This document shows positions 46,049 to 57,131 of a stretch of 64,000 bases of DNA, piece by piece. The notes under the pieces were generated by a model. The model had not been told where the DNA came from. It searched no databases and was given only the letters and a program-made list of their open reading frames with translations. The stretch is from Mytilinidion resinicola. Taxonomy: Eukaryota; Ascomycota; Dothideomycetes; Mytilinidiales; Mytilinidiaceae. Both the position numbers and the translations under genes were made by a program. The stretch is from contig NW_022985456.1 of NCBI RefSeq assembly GCF_010093595.1, forward strand, positions 251,497 through 315,496, in the 5' to 3' direction. Position 1 is the stretch's first letter; the number at the start of each line of letters is the position of its first letter.

Positions 46049-46265
46049 TGTGGAGGCTCTGGTAGGGAGTGTATAGGTCTTTAGATTTCAAGGAGATATA
46101 TATCTTATAGGCTTCAATTGCTCAAGTCGATTGGGATGTTTCTAGAGAGGATGTCGGAGAATAGATTCTCCGACACACGAAATCACGTGCTCACGAATCG
46201 GCTGCTTTTGTTGCCTTCGTTTTCTTTCACCTCTCCTCTAATCCGCCATCCCCGCGACCACAATC
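46049..46265. promoter_or_regulatory. Compact divergent promoter with palindrome and CACGTG
   Basis: 217 bp separate the reductase ATG (-) from the elongin C ATG (+). It holds a perfect inverted repeat at 46153-46174: arms GTCGGAGAAT and ATTCTCCGAC with a 2-bp centre. Read as a CGG-N12-CCG site it suits a Zn2Cys6 dimer. Ten bases on, at 46184-46189, is CACGTG, a bHLH-type E-box. Assignment to factors is inference. Confidence 0.6.
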
Positions 46266-46798
46266 ATGGCTCTTAACGACGAAGGCCAGACGAATTACGT
46301 GACGCTCGTCTCGAGCGATGGGTTCGAGTTTAAGATCCTCCGCTCAGCCGCCTGTATTGCGCCCACGATCAAGAACATGTTGAATCCAGCCAGTACGTCC
46401 CTTGTTCTCCGCTCAAAACTGGACAGATACTGACACCGCATCCTACAGCCGGTTGGCAAGAAGCAAGAGAGAACCGATGCATCTTCAAGGACATCAAGTG
46501 CGCCTCCCATAATCCCACCCGTTCCGCTTGTTGAGTTGTCGGTCTAATGTGAGGGCATCGCAGCGGTATCGTGCTCGAGAAGATCTGCGAGTACCTATAC
46601 TACAACGAGAAGTACGAGAATTGCAAGGATATACCGGACCTGGACATCCCACCAGAGCTGTGCTTGGAGTTAGTGATGGCGGCGGATTACCTGCAAGGCA
46701 TGGCTTCCCGGCGACGATTAGCTAAGGAGCTTGTGCTAAGTGCGATGCAGTTTGATCGTTTAACCCGATTTTTAAACACGTTGGATCTAACATGCTAG
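46266..46798 (+). CDS. Elongin C (Skp1/BTB family)
   Basis: Exons 46266-46392, 46449-46497 and 46564-46798; 136 residues. Introns are 56 and 66 bp, in phase. The core YVTLVSSDGFEFKILRSAAC, the IKNMLNPATGWQEARENRCI stretch, FKDINGIVLEKICEYLYYNE and IPPELCLELVMAADYLQ covers the whole elongin C/Elc1 fold. Elongin C pairs with BC-box proteins in cullin ubiquitin ligases and with elongin A. Family members normally stop right after the LMAADYL helix. Here about 30 basic residues follow (MASRRRLAKELVLSAMQFDR and on), so the 3' end may hide an unrecognised intron or a real extension. Confidence 0.88.
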
Positions 46799-49023
46799 AG
46801 AATAGCATGCTCAAAGACTAGGATATGTGATCCGACAGCGCAACGCTTTGCTACCACAACGACGTTAAGCCAGCACCCAGTATTGACCCGATCTTGCGAG
46901 CTCTGGGAAGGTTCATGACGATTATGGATGCGTTACGACAGGATGAATTATGAGGTGCAGCTCCGGCATATGGGTAAAGGCGTAGTGGTGTTCAAGCAAT
47001 GAGTATACCCGCCCCTGTGGCACAGTTCGTTTTCAGAATCGAGCATTTTCCTCATTTCTCCTACTCTCATCGTCTGGATCTGCACGCCCAACGAATATCT
47101 CCTAGTTTCGATGAGTGATGTGGTATAGTAGCAGACTCGTTGGCTGTGCGCTCACGCTGGGTGTGAAAATAGTTGCACACTCATCAGGCACTCCGTCTCG
47201 CGGGTACACCTGTCTGCCACTGTCGAAGGTGCTTAAACAAGTTTCCACATAGTCCAAGGCAAAGGGGTCTTATCTCGTTCAGATTCCTGAAAATGCATTG
47301 AAGCACCCCGAGCATAGGCAGGCAGGTGCACACACGAGACTGCTTGCTGCAGCATTAGAGTGCCACCTTTTCCATGCCCCGCGTGGCACTCTCGCTCGCT
47401 GTTGCCTAGAGTCCTTCAAAGCATCATCATAACCTGGAAACAGTGCCGGATTTCAAGCGTGCGAATTAGACAGGCTTCCGAACGCCCATCATTAAATAAT
47501 CCGCCATATTAGAGCACCTCACGCAATGGGGAGCAAGTCCGCATATTCTAGGATTATGAATAATCCTCCGTTGGAACCACTTCAGCATCACGAGCATATA
47601 CATTCTTCACTTTACCCTATGGGAGAAATGTCTATAGTTGATGCAAGATTGAAACTTCCCTTCTAATAACTAGTTTGCCTCCTCTTCCTGTGGAGGTTAG
47701 ATTTTTATATGAGGGAGACATTCCCCGTTCCTTGTAGTACGTGCGTCGTTCGTAGTTAATGGAACTTTTTCTCCTTTTCAGTTTGCAAAAATTTGAGCGT
47801 TTGACGATGTACGTGACGTAAGGTTGCTGAACGGAGAAGGATTACTAAGGCGTCATGATCATGCGACTCGTAGCTCACGTGCCATCTGCTGGATCTTTCC
47901 GCTATTTTCCTATAAGAACAGCGTCCCCTCCCTCATCACGCAAGAAGTTAAAGGTTGAAAAATGGTTCTTGGGTTCAACACCACTTCGACAAGCTTAACA
48001 TGGCTGGTGCTGCAGTCCCTCCTTCAGAAACCATACCGCGGCCAATGAATGGTGTTCGGTGGAAGCGGTGGTGGATCAACAGACAGATCAACGCTTGCAA
48101 TGGAGTTCGAAATCCACAACTGCCTCCACTCATGGTGGTGGACTGGAACCTGGACGAAGTGATGGGGTGGTAGTGATTAACCGCGTTGATGGCGAACATC
48201 AGCACTGAGATGGATGATATGCATGAATGACTTCTGCTGATGTGCGGTATTCACGAAGACGGGGGAGCGTTGGAGCGCATTATTAGGCTGCTATACTGTG
48301 TTTCGATACCGGAGTTCCAATCTCCGAGCTGGAATCCATTGGAGGACTTCATATGAGCCTTTAGATGAGAGGACACGACGGGTGAGTATGAATGACTGCG
48401 AGGAGATCTGCTGAGAGAAGACAGGAGATATATCAAAGCCCAAGTCGTACGCACGTGATCTAAGTTTTCGAGTGCTTTAATGCAAAGAGTTGCGAGATTC
48501 AATGACAAGATACTGTTGGATTATGACAATCACCTACAGCAATCACTGCCGGTAGCAAACAGGGCGCTTCTATATACATAATGTCGCGTTCTATCAATGT
48601 TCAGATGCTACGGCCCGCAAACCAACAGATACTGAGTGTCACTTTTTTTCGGTGAAAGCATGCATAGGAGTTTTATAGCTCATTGTTGTGTAGGTGAGGT
48701 TGCTTGTCCATTTATTGGCATTTTCTCTTTATCTAGTCTTGGAAAGTCTAGGTTCATTATGAGGTCTTCGGAGGGGAAGGAAATACTAACTTAAATCCAA
48801 CCGGGAAAAAGAGCAGTAGTATGCAAAGGAATATTGAAATAAGTCGCCATTGCCAGAAAGCCCTCCATGCAACACCGATACCAGTTATGGACCCTTTCAG
48901 CTCTCTCGTGAGTTTTTCCAGCCCTTCGGACCTAGCAGACGTCCACAGTTCGCCAGAACCAGCTCTTGGCCTTGCCACACCTATGCGCATGTGGACGAAG
49001 GATTCGCCTAGTGGGTATCCGTC
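46799..49023. other. Gene-poor region
   Basis: No frame with coding character was found. A 72-codon frame at 47955-48173 and the antisense frames at 48251-48508 are short and without motifs. Two CACGTG hexamers (about 47877 and 48453) are the only named motifs. Confidence 0.4.
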
Positions 49024-50202
49024 TCATCTTTCGGATCGATGCCTTGGCGCAACTTTCATCAAATAGCTAGGCCCTTTCCGTAACTTCAGAGGCTCCAAAG
49101 TGAACTCATAATGCTGACTGAGCTTCTCGCACAACTCTTGCCACTTCCGAGCACCTTTGATACGCCTACTCGCCTCGATCCCATAGCTAACCTTGACGAC
49201 TCGGTAGTACCACCTTGGACCGACTATGGTATAGTGAGCACCATGTGGTGGTACTCTAGTGGGGTTATCACGGTGCCGCCATATGCACATCTCCTCAATG
49301 TTCCCCGCTTGGAGCTCTTCAATCCAACCCGGGCTCTTCAAGATCGCGAGTTTCTCCGCAAGCGGCACGAGTTCCGGGGGTTCCGTTCGGTCCTCTTCAC
49401 AGCGGGCGCACGCGCCGTGCATGCTGCTGACTTCGATGGATACGTCTGGATGCTCGGTTGCGAACATGACGTACGGGACGAGCTCTGCGCCGATGAATTT
49501 GTAGGTGCAAACGTGGAGCCGCTTGATCCACTGCAGGCTGTCGCCGAGGTCGATCTGCCACGCGCGGAATCGCTCAATCTGGCGAGTTTCTTCGAGCTTG
49601 CTATTTATGTAGAATTTGGTGAAGTCGTTGTGGATTGTGAACAGATTCTCGGCATAGTAGATTGATCTCGCTTCGCGGCGGACCTGGCGCGAAACTTGCA
49701 GAAGAGCGACCGTAGGCGGGTTGTCTAGGGGTTTAGGTTTCGGTCTTGCGATGTTAATACGTCCGTTCGTGAACATACTAGGTCTCTCTGTGGCGTGCTG
49801 GGTTGGCAGATGTTCGGGGGTCTCCTCCCTCTCTGGTTCAGGGTCAATGTCGAGGTAGACGAGAAGTGGATCCTTAGATACTAGAGCTAGGCGGTAGATA
49901 AAGTTTCGCAACTCGCCGGAAAGGCCCATGAAGCCGGTCTTTGGCTCTGCGGTAGCATCATCGAGCTGGGCAGTAGAAGTTTCCGGGACTGCCATAACTT
50001 CAGACGTCGTGGATTGAATGATCGAGGTGGCTTTGCCAACATGAGAGTGAGAGGTTTCCGAGTTTTCCATGACTGTATTTATTGTAGTTCCATTGTCTTG
50101 TTGCTTAATTGTTGTTGCTACGCGGGAGCTTCTTGTGTGCGCTTTCTTTCTCGGCGGTCCTGGAGCTTTCTGGACACGCTTTTCGAACTTGATTCTTCCC
50201 AT
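49024..50202 (-). CDS. 2EXR/F-box-like protein of unknown function
   Basis: Single-exon frame of 392 residues with an ATG start (MGRIKFEKRVQKAPGPPRKK). The basic, Ser/Thr-rich head is followed near residue 92 by GFMGLSGELRNFIYRLALVS. Later come PPTVALLQVSRQVRREARSI and YYAENLFTIHND. This is the arrangement of the large fungal families with an F-box-like/2EXR start, in which a proline- or glycine-marked ELRN.IYR helix is followed by LL.VSRQ.R.EA..IYY. The rest has no recognised motif. Function unknown; such genes are numerous and fast-evolving in Dothideomycetes. Confidence 0.8.
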   Translation of the reverse strand: MGRIKFEKRVQKAPGPPRKKAHTRSSRVATTIKQQDNGTTINTVMENSETSHSHVGKATSIIQSTTSEVMAVPETSTAQLDDATAEPKTGFMGLSGELRNFIYRLALVSKDPLLVYLDIDPEPEREETPEHLPTQHATERPSMFTNGRINIARPKPKPLDNPPTVALLQVSRQVRREARSIYYAENLFTIHNDFTKFYINSKLEETRQIERFRAWQIDLGDSLQWIKRLHVCTYKFIGAELVPYVMFATEHPDVSIEVSSMHGACARCEEDRTEPPELVPLAEKLAILKSPGWIEELQAGNIEEMCIWRHRDNPTRVPPHGAHYTIVGPRWYYRVVKVSYGIEASRRIKGARKWQELCEKLSQHYEFTLEPLKLRKGPSYLMKVAPRHRSER

Positions 50203-50528
50203 ATCAACGTAAACTCAGCGGGTCCTGATAAAGTTAGGGGTAGGGCTGGGTGAGGCTCCGCATGGGCCGTGATCTGCAGCGGGCTCGGGAAATTCAAAGG
50301 TGAGCTAAGCGAGAGAGTTCATGACGCAACTACCTAGTGTAGTCAACTATTCCTTCGTCATCCATACATATTTCAATCGGCCTCTGTGCCTCCAAAACCT
50401 TCGCAGCACACTCATCAATCCTCTCTCCAACCGATTCATACGAAACCAAGCGAACCACCATCAATTCCAACCTCACAAATCGCAAACCAACCCAATTACC
50501 CATCAATTGAACCTCTCAAACTGCAACC
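50203..50528. promoter_or_regulatory. Divergent promoter region
   Basis: 326 bp shared by the 2EXR-like gene (-) and the MAPEG gene (+). The MAPEG-proximal half is C/A-rich (accaaccccaattaccc type), as expected for a fungal 5' leader. No defined site was found. Confidence 0.45.
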
Positions 50529-51023
50529 ATGCCGGCCCTCCTAGACACCTACAACTCCTCCATCCTCGCCATCCCCGCCTACTACGTCCTCTCCGTCCTC
50601 CCCCACTCCTACGCCATCCACCTCGCAACCAACGGCAAGCTAGTCTCGTGGGACAACCGCAACCCGCGCTCCACCACGCTCAAAGCGAACCTCAAGCAGA
50701 CCCTCGACGCCACGACGTACGCGCGCTACGAGCGCGCCGAAGCATGCCACGCTAACGGCATGGAGAACCTCCCGCTCTTTGCGTCAGCCGTCATCCTGGG
50801 CAACATGGCCGGGCTGAAGCGCGATGGCATCTACGGCCTGTCCGGCTTCGCAGGCTTGTTTCTGGCGATCCGGGTTGCGTATACCGTTGTGTATTTGGGC
50901 ACGACTACGAACGGCCCGACGGTGCTGAGGAGCACGCTGTGGGCTGCTGGCTCGACGCTGTGTGTGCGCGTCATTCTGGAGGCTGCGAGGGCGCTGAGAA
51001 ATATCACGTTGGTGGTGGCTTGA
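50529..51023 (+). CDS. MAPEG-family membrane protein
   Basis: Intronless frame of 164 residues, ATG in aaccATGCCG. About four hydrophobic segments: ILAIPAYYVLSVLPHSYAI, FASAVILGNMAGL, GFAGLFLAIRVAYTVVYLG and LWAAGSTLCVRVILEA. The family signature region is RYERAEACHANGMENLPLFA, with the conserved R.....NG.E..P.F pattern; IRVAYTVVYL follows. MAPEG proteins include microsomal glutathione transferases and eicosanoid-type enzymes. The fungal ones of this length are mostly uncharacterised, so a detoxifying role in the ER is inference. Confidence 0.85.
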   Translation: MPALLDTYNSSILAIPAYYVLSVLPHSYAIHLATNGKLVSWDNRNPRSTTLKANLKQTLDATTYARYERAEACHANGMENLPLFASAVILGNMAGLKRDGIYGLSGFAGLFLAIRVAYTVVYLGTTTNGPTVLRSTLWAAGSTLCVRVILEAARALRNITLVVA

Positions 51024-51373
51024 AGTGATGCAGAGAGACCAAAAGGTCGTCTCTAGATCTCCGGTTCATTGCAGCGGCTGTCGAAGTGGATGGGTTGAAG
51101 GAGGCCTTGCCGATGGTGCCGATGGTGCCGATGGTGCCGATGGTGCCGATCGTTCGGCCTCTATATGAGTCTTTTCGACGGCGAGTGGAGATGCCTTTGA
51201 GGAGGCCAACGTGTATATCAACCTTGTATTCAACATCTGGAGCGTCCAGCAGTTTCCTAGCGCTTCGATGACGGCTGGAGCATCTGCCCAGGATGGTCGA
51301 AACGAAACGTGTGTATCAAACTTCTTTCCCCACGTGTGGCCTTCAGTAGTGCCAGTGAAGTGATGTCGAAGTG
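51024..51373. other. Convergent spacer
   Basis: Between the MAPEG gene and the second HET gene. Contains four perfect 9-bp gatggtgcc units at 51112-51147, which would encode MVP triplets in an unsupported frame. Confidence 0.6.
51112..51147. repeat. 9-bp minisatellite, 4 copies
   Basis: Four perfect tandem copies of gatggtgcc. Confidence 0.9.
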
Positions 51374-53624
51374 CTATTTCAGTTTGATCTTGCGCTTGGC
51401 CTTCGATAGTCTTCTGTCATCGAAGACAATAGCACTTTTTGGATCATTCGTGTCAGTACATGAAGACCAGAAGTCCACTAGACCGATTCGCTCTACCGCA
51501 TCTTCACTCTTTTCAAGAACCATGACCATAGGGCTCCTACTAGCTTGTTTTCTGTATCCTAGGATGATGCAATCCCATTTGCAGCTGATCAGAGTCTTAC
51601 TAAAGTCGTCTCCATGTTGGATCTCTCTACATAGCAACAAAGGCGAGTAAATGGTGGTTCCGTCTTCAAGATTGACCTTCGCATAGTACTCGCACATATC
51701 TGACGCTGATTCCATATCGTCTGCAGCTGATGGAAGTACGCCGTTCTTGAGGGCGCATACAATGTTGATCTGGAAGGTCCAAGATTCAACCTCGAGAAAG
51801 CACGACGTTTTCGAAATGGTGGTCTTGGACCCGGTAAAGCTGTAGAGGTCTTGCAGGTTAGCAACCCTTCCATCCTCGAGAGTCACCCTAATCTGTATGT
51901 CTGGATTTTCCTGGGCACTGAGAGTCTCAAAACTCGGCCAGTCTTGGATTGGCCCCGCCCACCCAGTCCAAGACCAGCTTGGAAACTCAGGGCGTCGTGC
52001 GGCTGGGTGTTTCGGTAGCCAGCATAGTCCTCTAGCAAAGCTCGCGGATAGTTTCCAAGGGTAGCTAGAGTACTGTCTGCTCATCGTAGCCTGCTTCTTC
52101 CAGATAATCAGATCCATGTCGAACTCGATTGGCACACCCCAAACGTGGTGGATCGGATACTTTGCCCTTTCGAAAGCACGGAAAATACCTAGCATGCCGC
52201 GGAGAACATCACTCTGGTACGTCAGAGATTTTTCGGTGTACTTTTGGATGTGTGAGGTTAGAGGCCAGCATCGTTTCCCGAAGCCACCGCGAAACACTCC
52301 ATGACGAACGCAGGTCCGGAATCTCCGATGGTCTTTGGTGTGAAACGCTTCCAGGGGTAAGTCTATAGCTTCGCAGCAGTGCATGTTGTTGCACTCGAAG
52401 TACACCTGATAATCCGTGAATATCAACCGGCGTATGGAGAACAGTGCTTCTTGATATACCTAAAAATAAAGGTATTAGACAAGATATAAATTGTCGCGAG
52501 GATCAACGCACCCATGCCCTGGTCATCCAGGTAGAAGATTTGACTTGCTCTTGAGGATCTGGGAGTGTTGATACCAGCGTTTGTGTTCCAATGACGGCTG
52601 ACGGCTGTGGTGATCGAGCCCTACTTCCGACTCCTGGAAGTCCATAGAACGGATCACTACCAGCAGCAGCCACGATCGTAACAAACGCGTGATTGTAGAT
52701 GAGGTCCATCACGCCCATGTGTCGTATGACATCCTCTTTGTTGTCCTGGATTATGCAATACCTGTCGATCCAAAGGAACCTCAGGCCTAAATGCTTGACG
52801 ACGAATATTGCATCCTCGATCACGGCGGGGAGTTCTTCGGGTAACGCATTCGAGGTTGAAGAGAGGTTCCAATCGGCGTTCTTCCCTCTTTGGCCCCATA
52901 CATAGCTCATTGCTACATATCTGCAGTCCACTGGAGCTTCCACGACTTTCCTGGAAAAGCAATCGATGACTCTGAGCGAGGGGATACTAGTCTCCTCAAG
53001 GATTTTGCAGGTGCTGATGTGCCTGGTAATGCAGAAATTCATCCAACCTCTAAGAATAGAAGTGTCGATGAAATCTGGCTTAAGCACACGACCAAGGATA
53101 CGTGGGTGTAGAGCTAGATTCATGACTGTATCGGAATATATGTATCCCCATTGATTCAACACTTCTTTTGAGAGTAGTTGAGGCCTCTGAGAGTTTGACT
53201 TTTCGGACTTGACCAAACTAAGGACCGCTGTATTGTTCGTCTTTGGCATGAACCGAGAGTTACGGTCGTTGATGATGTGACCTAAGGCGGTGATGCTTGG
53301 AAACGCTCGAAGAGAGTACTCGATATCTTCCTTGAGGTTTCCGTTTCCCGAAGAAAAGACGATCTGAGCTAAAAACTGGCAGAAAGGGCATGTCTTGTCT
53401 AGCCAATCGCGCGTAATTTGACCAATATCTGCGATAAATGTTCCAACTTTCCCCGTTGCTCCTTTTGTGAAAATGTCCCTAAGGCCGACGGACTCGCAGC
53501 GAGCGCACAAGGAGGTTTCATTGCCGAATGGAGGCCAGTCAGATCTAGAAGGGCCATCTTTATTCGCGAAGGGGTCAGCATGATCAGTCTGAGCGCGTTT
53601 GCGCTTCCGGCTTTGAGATGCCAT
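51374..53624 (-). CDS. HET-domain protein (heterokaryon incompatibility type)
   Basis: Complement of 51374-52459 and 52512-53624; 732 residues. The 52-bp intron is phase 0 (GCATGG|gtgcgt...ttttag|GTATAT). The start is the ATG at 53624, and a basic patch (SRKRKRAQT) follows. Paired cysteines (LCARCESVGL, TCPFCQFLAQIVF) precede the HET domain: YVAMSYVWGQRG, PAVIEDAIFVVKHLGLRFLW, IDRYCIIQDNKEDVIRHM, NHAFVTIVAAAG and TRAWVYQEALFSIRRLIF. FPSWSWTGWAGP follows. Function by family: allorecognition or programmed cell-death signalling. Unlike the HET gene at 2.9-7.3 kb, it has no finger array. Confidence 0.88.
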
Positions 53625-54008
53625 CAAGAGGTTGAAGTAACGAGAGCGAGGGCATCATTAGCATGACGGCTTTTGCTGCGGAAGAGTTTGGTTTTTGCCC
53701 GCGGATTATCGCTAGCTAGGAAAATATCGTGATGACGGTTGCCTATGGACGAAGTTTGAGGAGCGAGAAGAGCCAGGGGTCCCTCGTGATCCGTTCCCAA
53801 GACATCAGCGCCACGTGATTCTAGTAATTGTATATCCGTAGGGTATTTGCTTTGACTATGGAAAGGTGTCATGTAAGCCCGATAGTTCTACATTTCTATC
53901 TGTTACGCGCATCTCAATACTCCATTAATGATCAAGTGTCACAATTAATTATAATGTGGCAAGGTGCAGAAACCGCGTTAATTCATTCATCATCTAGAAG
54001 GGACCATC
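53625..54008. other. Spacer upstream of the second HET gene
   Basis: Promoter of the HET gene and 3' flank of the APS kinase gene. CACGTG occurs at 53812-53817. Nothing else was recognised. Confidence 0.4.
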
Positions 54009-54791
54009 TTAATACTCCAGTCCTCTTCCGTCAGAGCTGTTCAACTTTAGAAGCCCCTTGCTGTTGAGGTAGTCGACTATCGCAACCACAGATTCCTCAA
54101 CGCTCTTCAGATCGCTTCTAATATGGATCTCTGGCGATTCTGGTGCCTCGTACGGAGCTGAGATGCCAGTAAATTCCGGGATCTTTCCCTCTCGCGCCTT
54201 CTTGTATAGACCCTTTGGGTCTCTCTGCTCAGCCACCTCGAGTGGGATATCTACGAAGACCTCGATGAATGGCAGCGGCTCGTCTTCTGGGTTCGCGGCG
54301 TTCTTCGCGGCGTGCAGATCGCGCGCAACCTGTCGGTCCTTCCGGTATGGCGAGATGAACGAGGTTATGGCGATGGTCGCCGAGTCAGCGAAGAGTTTCG
54401 CAACCTGCAAGACCAATCAATTAGACTTGCCCAAAATGAGACGCCTCATGTTCACAGCTGGGAATGCCCACCTCTCCTATCCTCCGAATGTTCTCGTTGC
54501 GATCCGCCTCAGAGAAACCCAAGTCCTTGTTCAATCCAAATCGCACATTATCACCATCCAGACGGTATGCAGCTAGCCCTAGGTGGAGGAGATGCTGTTC
54601 GAGTGCAGTTGCGATGGTAGACTTTCCAGACGCAGACAGGCCGGTGAACCATAGCGTGAAGCCTCGCTGTTTACGGTTGGTCTGGCGCTCGCTGCGAGAG
54701 AGTGATGGGTGCCAGGTGATGTTGCTGCAATCCAATGAGCAGTGAACAAGGCGCTGGCGGGGTTGGCGGGGCATTCTACTTACGTTGCCAT
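54009..54791 (-). CDS. Adenylylsulfate (APS) kinase
   Basis: Complement of 54009-54404, 54472-54724 and 54784-54791; 218 residues. The first exon is only 8 nt (ATGGCAAC), joined across a 59-bp intron (gtaagt...ttgcag) to give [16 protein letters not shown], the expected N-terminus of fungal APS kinases. Motifs: [18 protein letters not shown] (P-loop), [67 protein letters not shown] and [16 protein letters not shown]. The enzyme makes PAPS from APS and ATP in sulfate assimilation. The frame also stays open upstream of the ATG, but that extension is not family-like. It is divergent from argininosuccinate synthase. The gene corresponds to yeast MET14. Confidence 0.93.
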
Positions 54792-55552
54792 AGTGAAACT
54801 GTGAGAGTTTTTGCTCGAGTTTTTTGAAGTAATGAGCGTGTCTGTGAAGAGTCTTCAAGGTAAAGAAGGAACGTGAAGGGCTCAATGGCTCTATACTTCA
54901 GGCGAAGTCCGACTTTGCTGTGAGACGCAGTGGTGACAGAATTTCGACATCGGCGACATCGGCTTGGCGCTGACGTGCTTCCCGTGCTCGGCAAGGTTTC
55001 CTGGCCGGCTTCTCGTAGGGCTGGGCACGGTTCAATCTTTCACGTATTCTAGCCTACTGACCACCTGCAACTTCTGGCAAGATTACGCTTAGCCGTTTCT
55101 TAGGCAGCACCACCACTGCTTAGTTTTTGCATTAGGTGACGTCTTTAGAGGGCATCGCACCTCACATATTGGCAAGTAATCATCTTCGATCATCGTATGC
55201 AGCAGGCCCGCCAGGGTGCAAAAAGTCTGATGGTCAAAGAAAGCGAATCAAATTCTCGCTACGGAGAAGAGCAAATTCTTCTTCGCAGGGTTGAAATTTT
55301 TTCCTTCACGCGCAAATGATGAGCCAATCGTGCACCTAGGACCTTATTCCACATCTACTAAAGTAGGATAGCGTTACAGTATATTAAGCCGGCACGTGGC
55401 TGGTAGAGGAGAGGTGGGGTGAATGCGGGAGGGCGCGCACGGTGCGCACATTAGTGGCTTGGCTCGCCCACTCAAACTTTCTTATCAAGTGTCCTCCCAC
55501 CGTTTCGACAACACGTCTTCTCCGCAAGTCAGAGAACCAATTGATCTTCACA
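54792..55552. promoter_or_regulatory. Divergent promoter, APS kinase / argininosuccinate synthase
   Basis: 761 bp between the two starts. A CACGTG box at 55393-55398 lies in the half nearer the arginine gene. Cbf1-type factors use this hexamer in yeast sulfur genes; its use here is inference. Confidence 0.45.
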
Positions 55553-57131
55553 ATGGCAGGCCCCGGAAAAGGAAAAGTGTGTCTTGCCTACTCGGGCGGT
55601 CTCGATACCTCTTGCATCCTGAAATGGCTTCTCGAACAAGGATATGAAGTCGTTTGCTTCCTCGCAAATGTCGGACAGGTGAGTCAGGCTAGGCCGTAAC
55701 CACAGCTCAACAAAATAACAATTGGCCTACAGGAGGAAGACTGGGACCAAGTCCGCGCAAAGGCATTGAAGCTTGGAGCCACCAAAATGATCATCAAGGA
55801 TCTCCGCCGTGAATTTGTCGAGCAGCTCTGCCTCCGCGCAATTCAGTGCAATGCCCAGTACGAAGGCACCTACCTGCTTGGTACGAGTCTTGCCCGCCCG
55901 GTCATCGCACGAGCGCAGATGCAAGCCACCCTTGACGAGGGATGCCAATACGTCAGCCACGGATGCACGGGCAAAGGAAACGACCAAGTCCGCTTCGAAT
56001 TGGCCTTCCTCGCCATCGACCCCAAGATCAAGATCATTGCTCCCTGGCGCCTACCTGAGTTCTTCGAAAGATTCGAAGGCCGAGATGCGTTGCTCGACTA
56101 CGCCGCCCAGAAGGGGATTCCAGTAGCTTCAACCAAGGCCAAGCCTTACAGCATGGATGACAATATCGCTCACTGCAGCTACGAGAGCGGACAGCTAGAG
56201 GACCCGTCCAAGCCACCTCCAGTTGATATGTGGACTCGCACCAATGACCCGATCACTGCGCCCTCTACTCCCCAGGAAGTTACTATTCGCTTCGAGAAGG
56301 GCCTCCCGGTCAAGGTCAGCTCCAACGGCAAGGAATGGACGGACAGCCTCGAGCTCTTCACTGCCCTGAATGAGCTCGGTAAGCTTCACGGCATCGGCAG
56401 GATTGATATCGTCGAGGTTCGTAATCGGAATCTTGTAATCACGTGACGCTAATTTGTGAAAGAACCGATTCATCGGAATCAAATCCCGAGGTGCGCCGTC
56501 TCTGAGGACCCTTAGTTGCAATACTTCTAACTTTTTTTAAGGCTGCTACGACTCGCCGGCTATGACAATCCTGCGAGCGGCACACTTGGATCTTGAAGGT
56601 CTTGTCATGGACGGAAAGGTCCGATCTCTGCGTGACCAGTTTGTTACACACGCGTGGTCGGAGATCCTTTACAATGGACTGTAAGCTACATTTTGAAACG
56701 CTCGCTGACTATGTTGCTTATGGATGGAACAGCTACTTCTCTCCTGAGCGTGAATTTGTTGAGAACAGTCTTGTGTTCTCACAGAAGCGAGTCGTAAGTC
56801 TTAATCTTTAGTCCACGGGCTTTCGAATCTAAAGCCTTTCCCAGAACGGAGAAGTTCGTCTCCGCCTGTACCGCGGTAACGTCTGGATCACGGGACGATC
56901 ATCCGAAACCGAGAAGCTGTACTCCGAAGAGGAGTCATCCATGGACAGCCTTGTTGACTTCAGCCCTGTCGACACGAGTAAGTTGCCCCAAATACGCCTT
57001 TGGGTCTTCTTTCCATCGCCGTGTAGCTTTCTGACAATTTTATAGCCGGATTCATCAACATCACCGCCATCCGTCTCAAGAAATACGGAGTGCAGAAGCA
57101 GGAGGAAGGTAACAGCCTCGCAAAGCCGTGA
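55553..57131 (+). CDS. Argininosuccinate synthase
   Basis: Exons 55553-55678, 55733-56416, 56463-56490, 56542-56680, 56733-56793, 56845-56977 and 57046-57131; 418 residues, the normal length. Every join is in phase, including a 28-nt third exon. Motifs: [20 protein letters not shown] (ATP-binding SGGLDTS), [56 protein letters not shown] and [15 protein letters not shown]. It joins citrulline and aspartate to argininosuccinate in arginine synthesis, usually in the cytosol. Intron 1 holds TGAGTCA (55680-55686), the Gcn4/CPC1 consensus, overlapping the gtgagt donor. Intron 2 holds TCACGTGA. The gene corresponds to yeast ARG1. Confidence 0.95.

Noticed and set aside
48095..48130. tRNA-like B-box (GAGTTCGAAATCC)
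   Set aside because: No matching A-box, anticodon arm or acceptor stem could be drawn around it.
47955..48173. 72-codon frame
   Set aside because: No motif, no neighbours in frame, region otherwise noncoding.
13698..56446. Scattered CACGTG hexamers taken as one regulatory theme
   Set aside because: The hexamer occurs about every several kb, near chance for this length; only the copies in compact divergent promoters are kept as notes.
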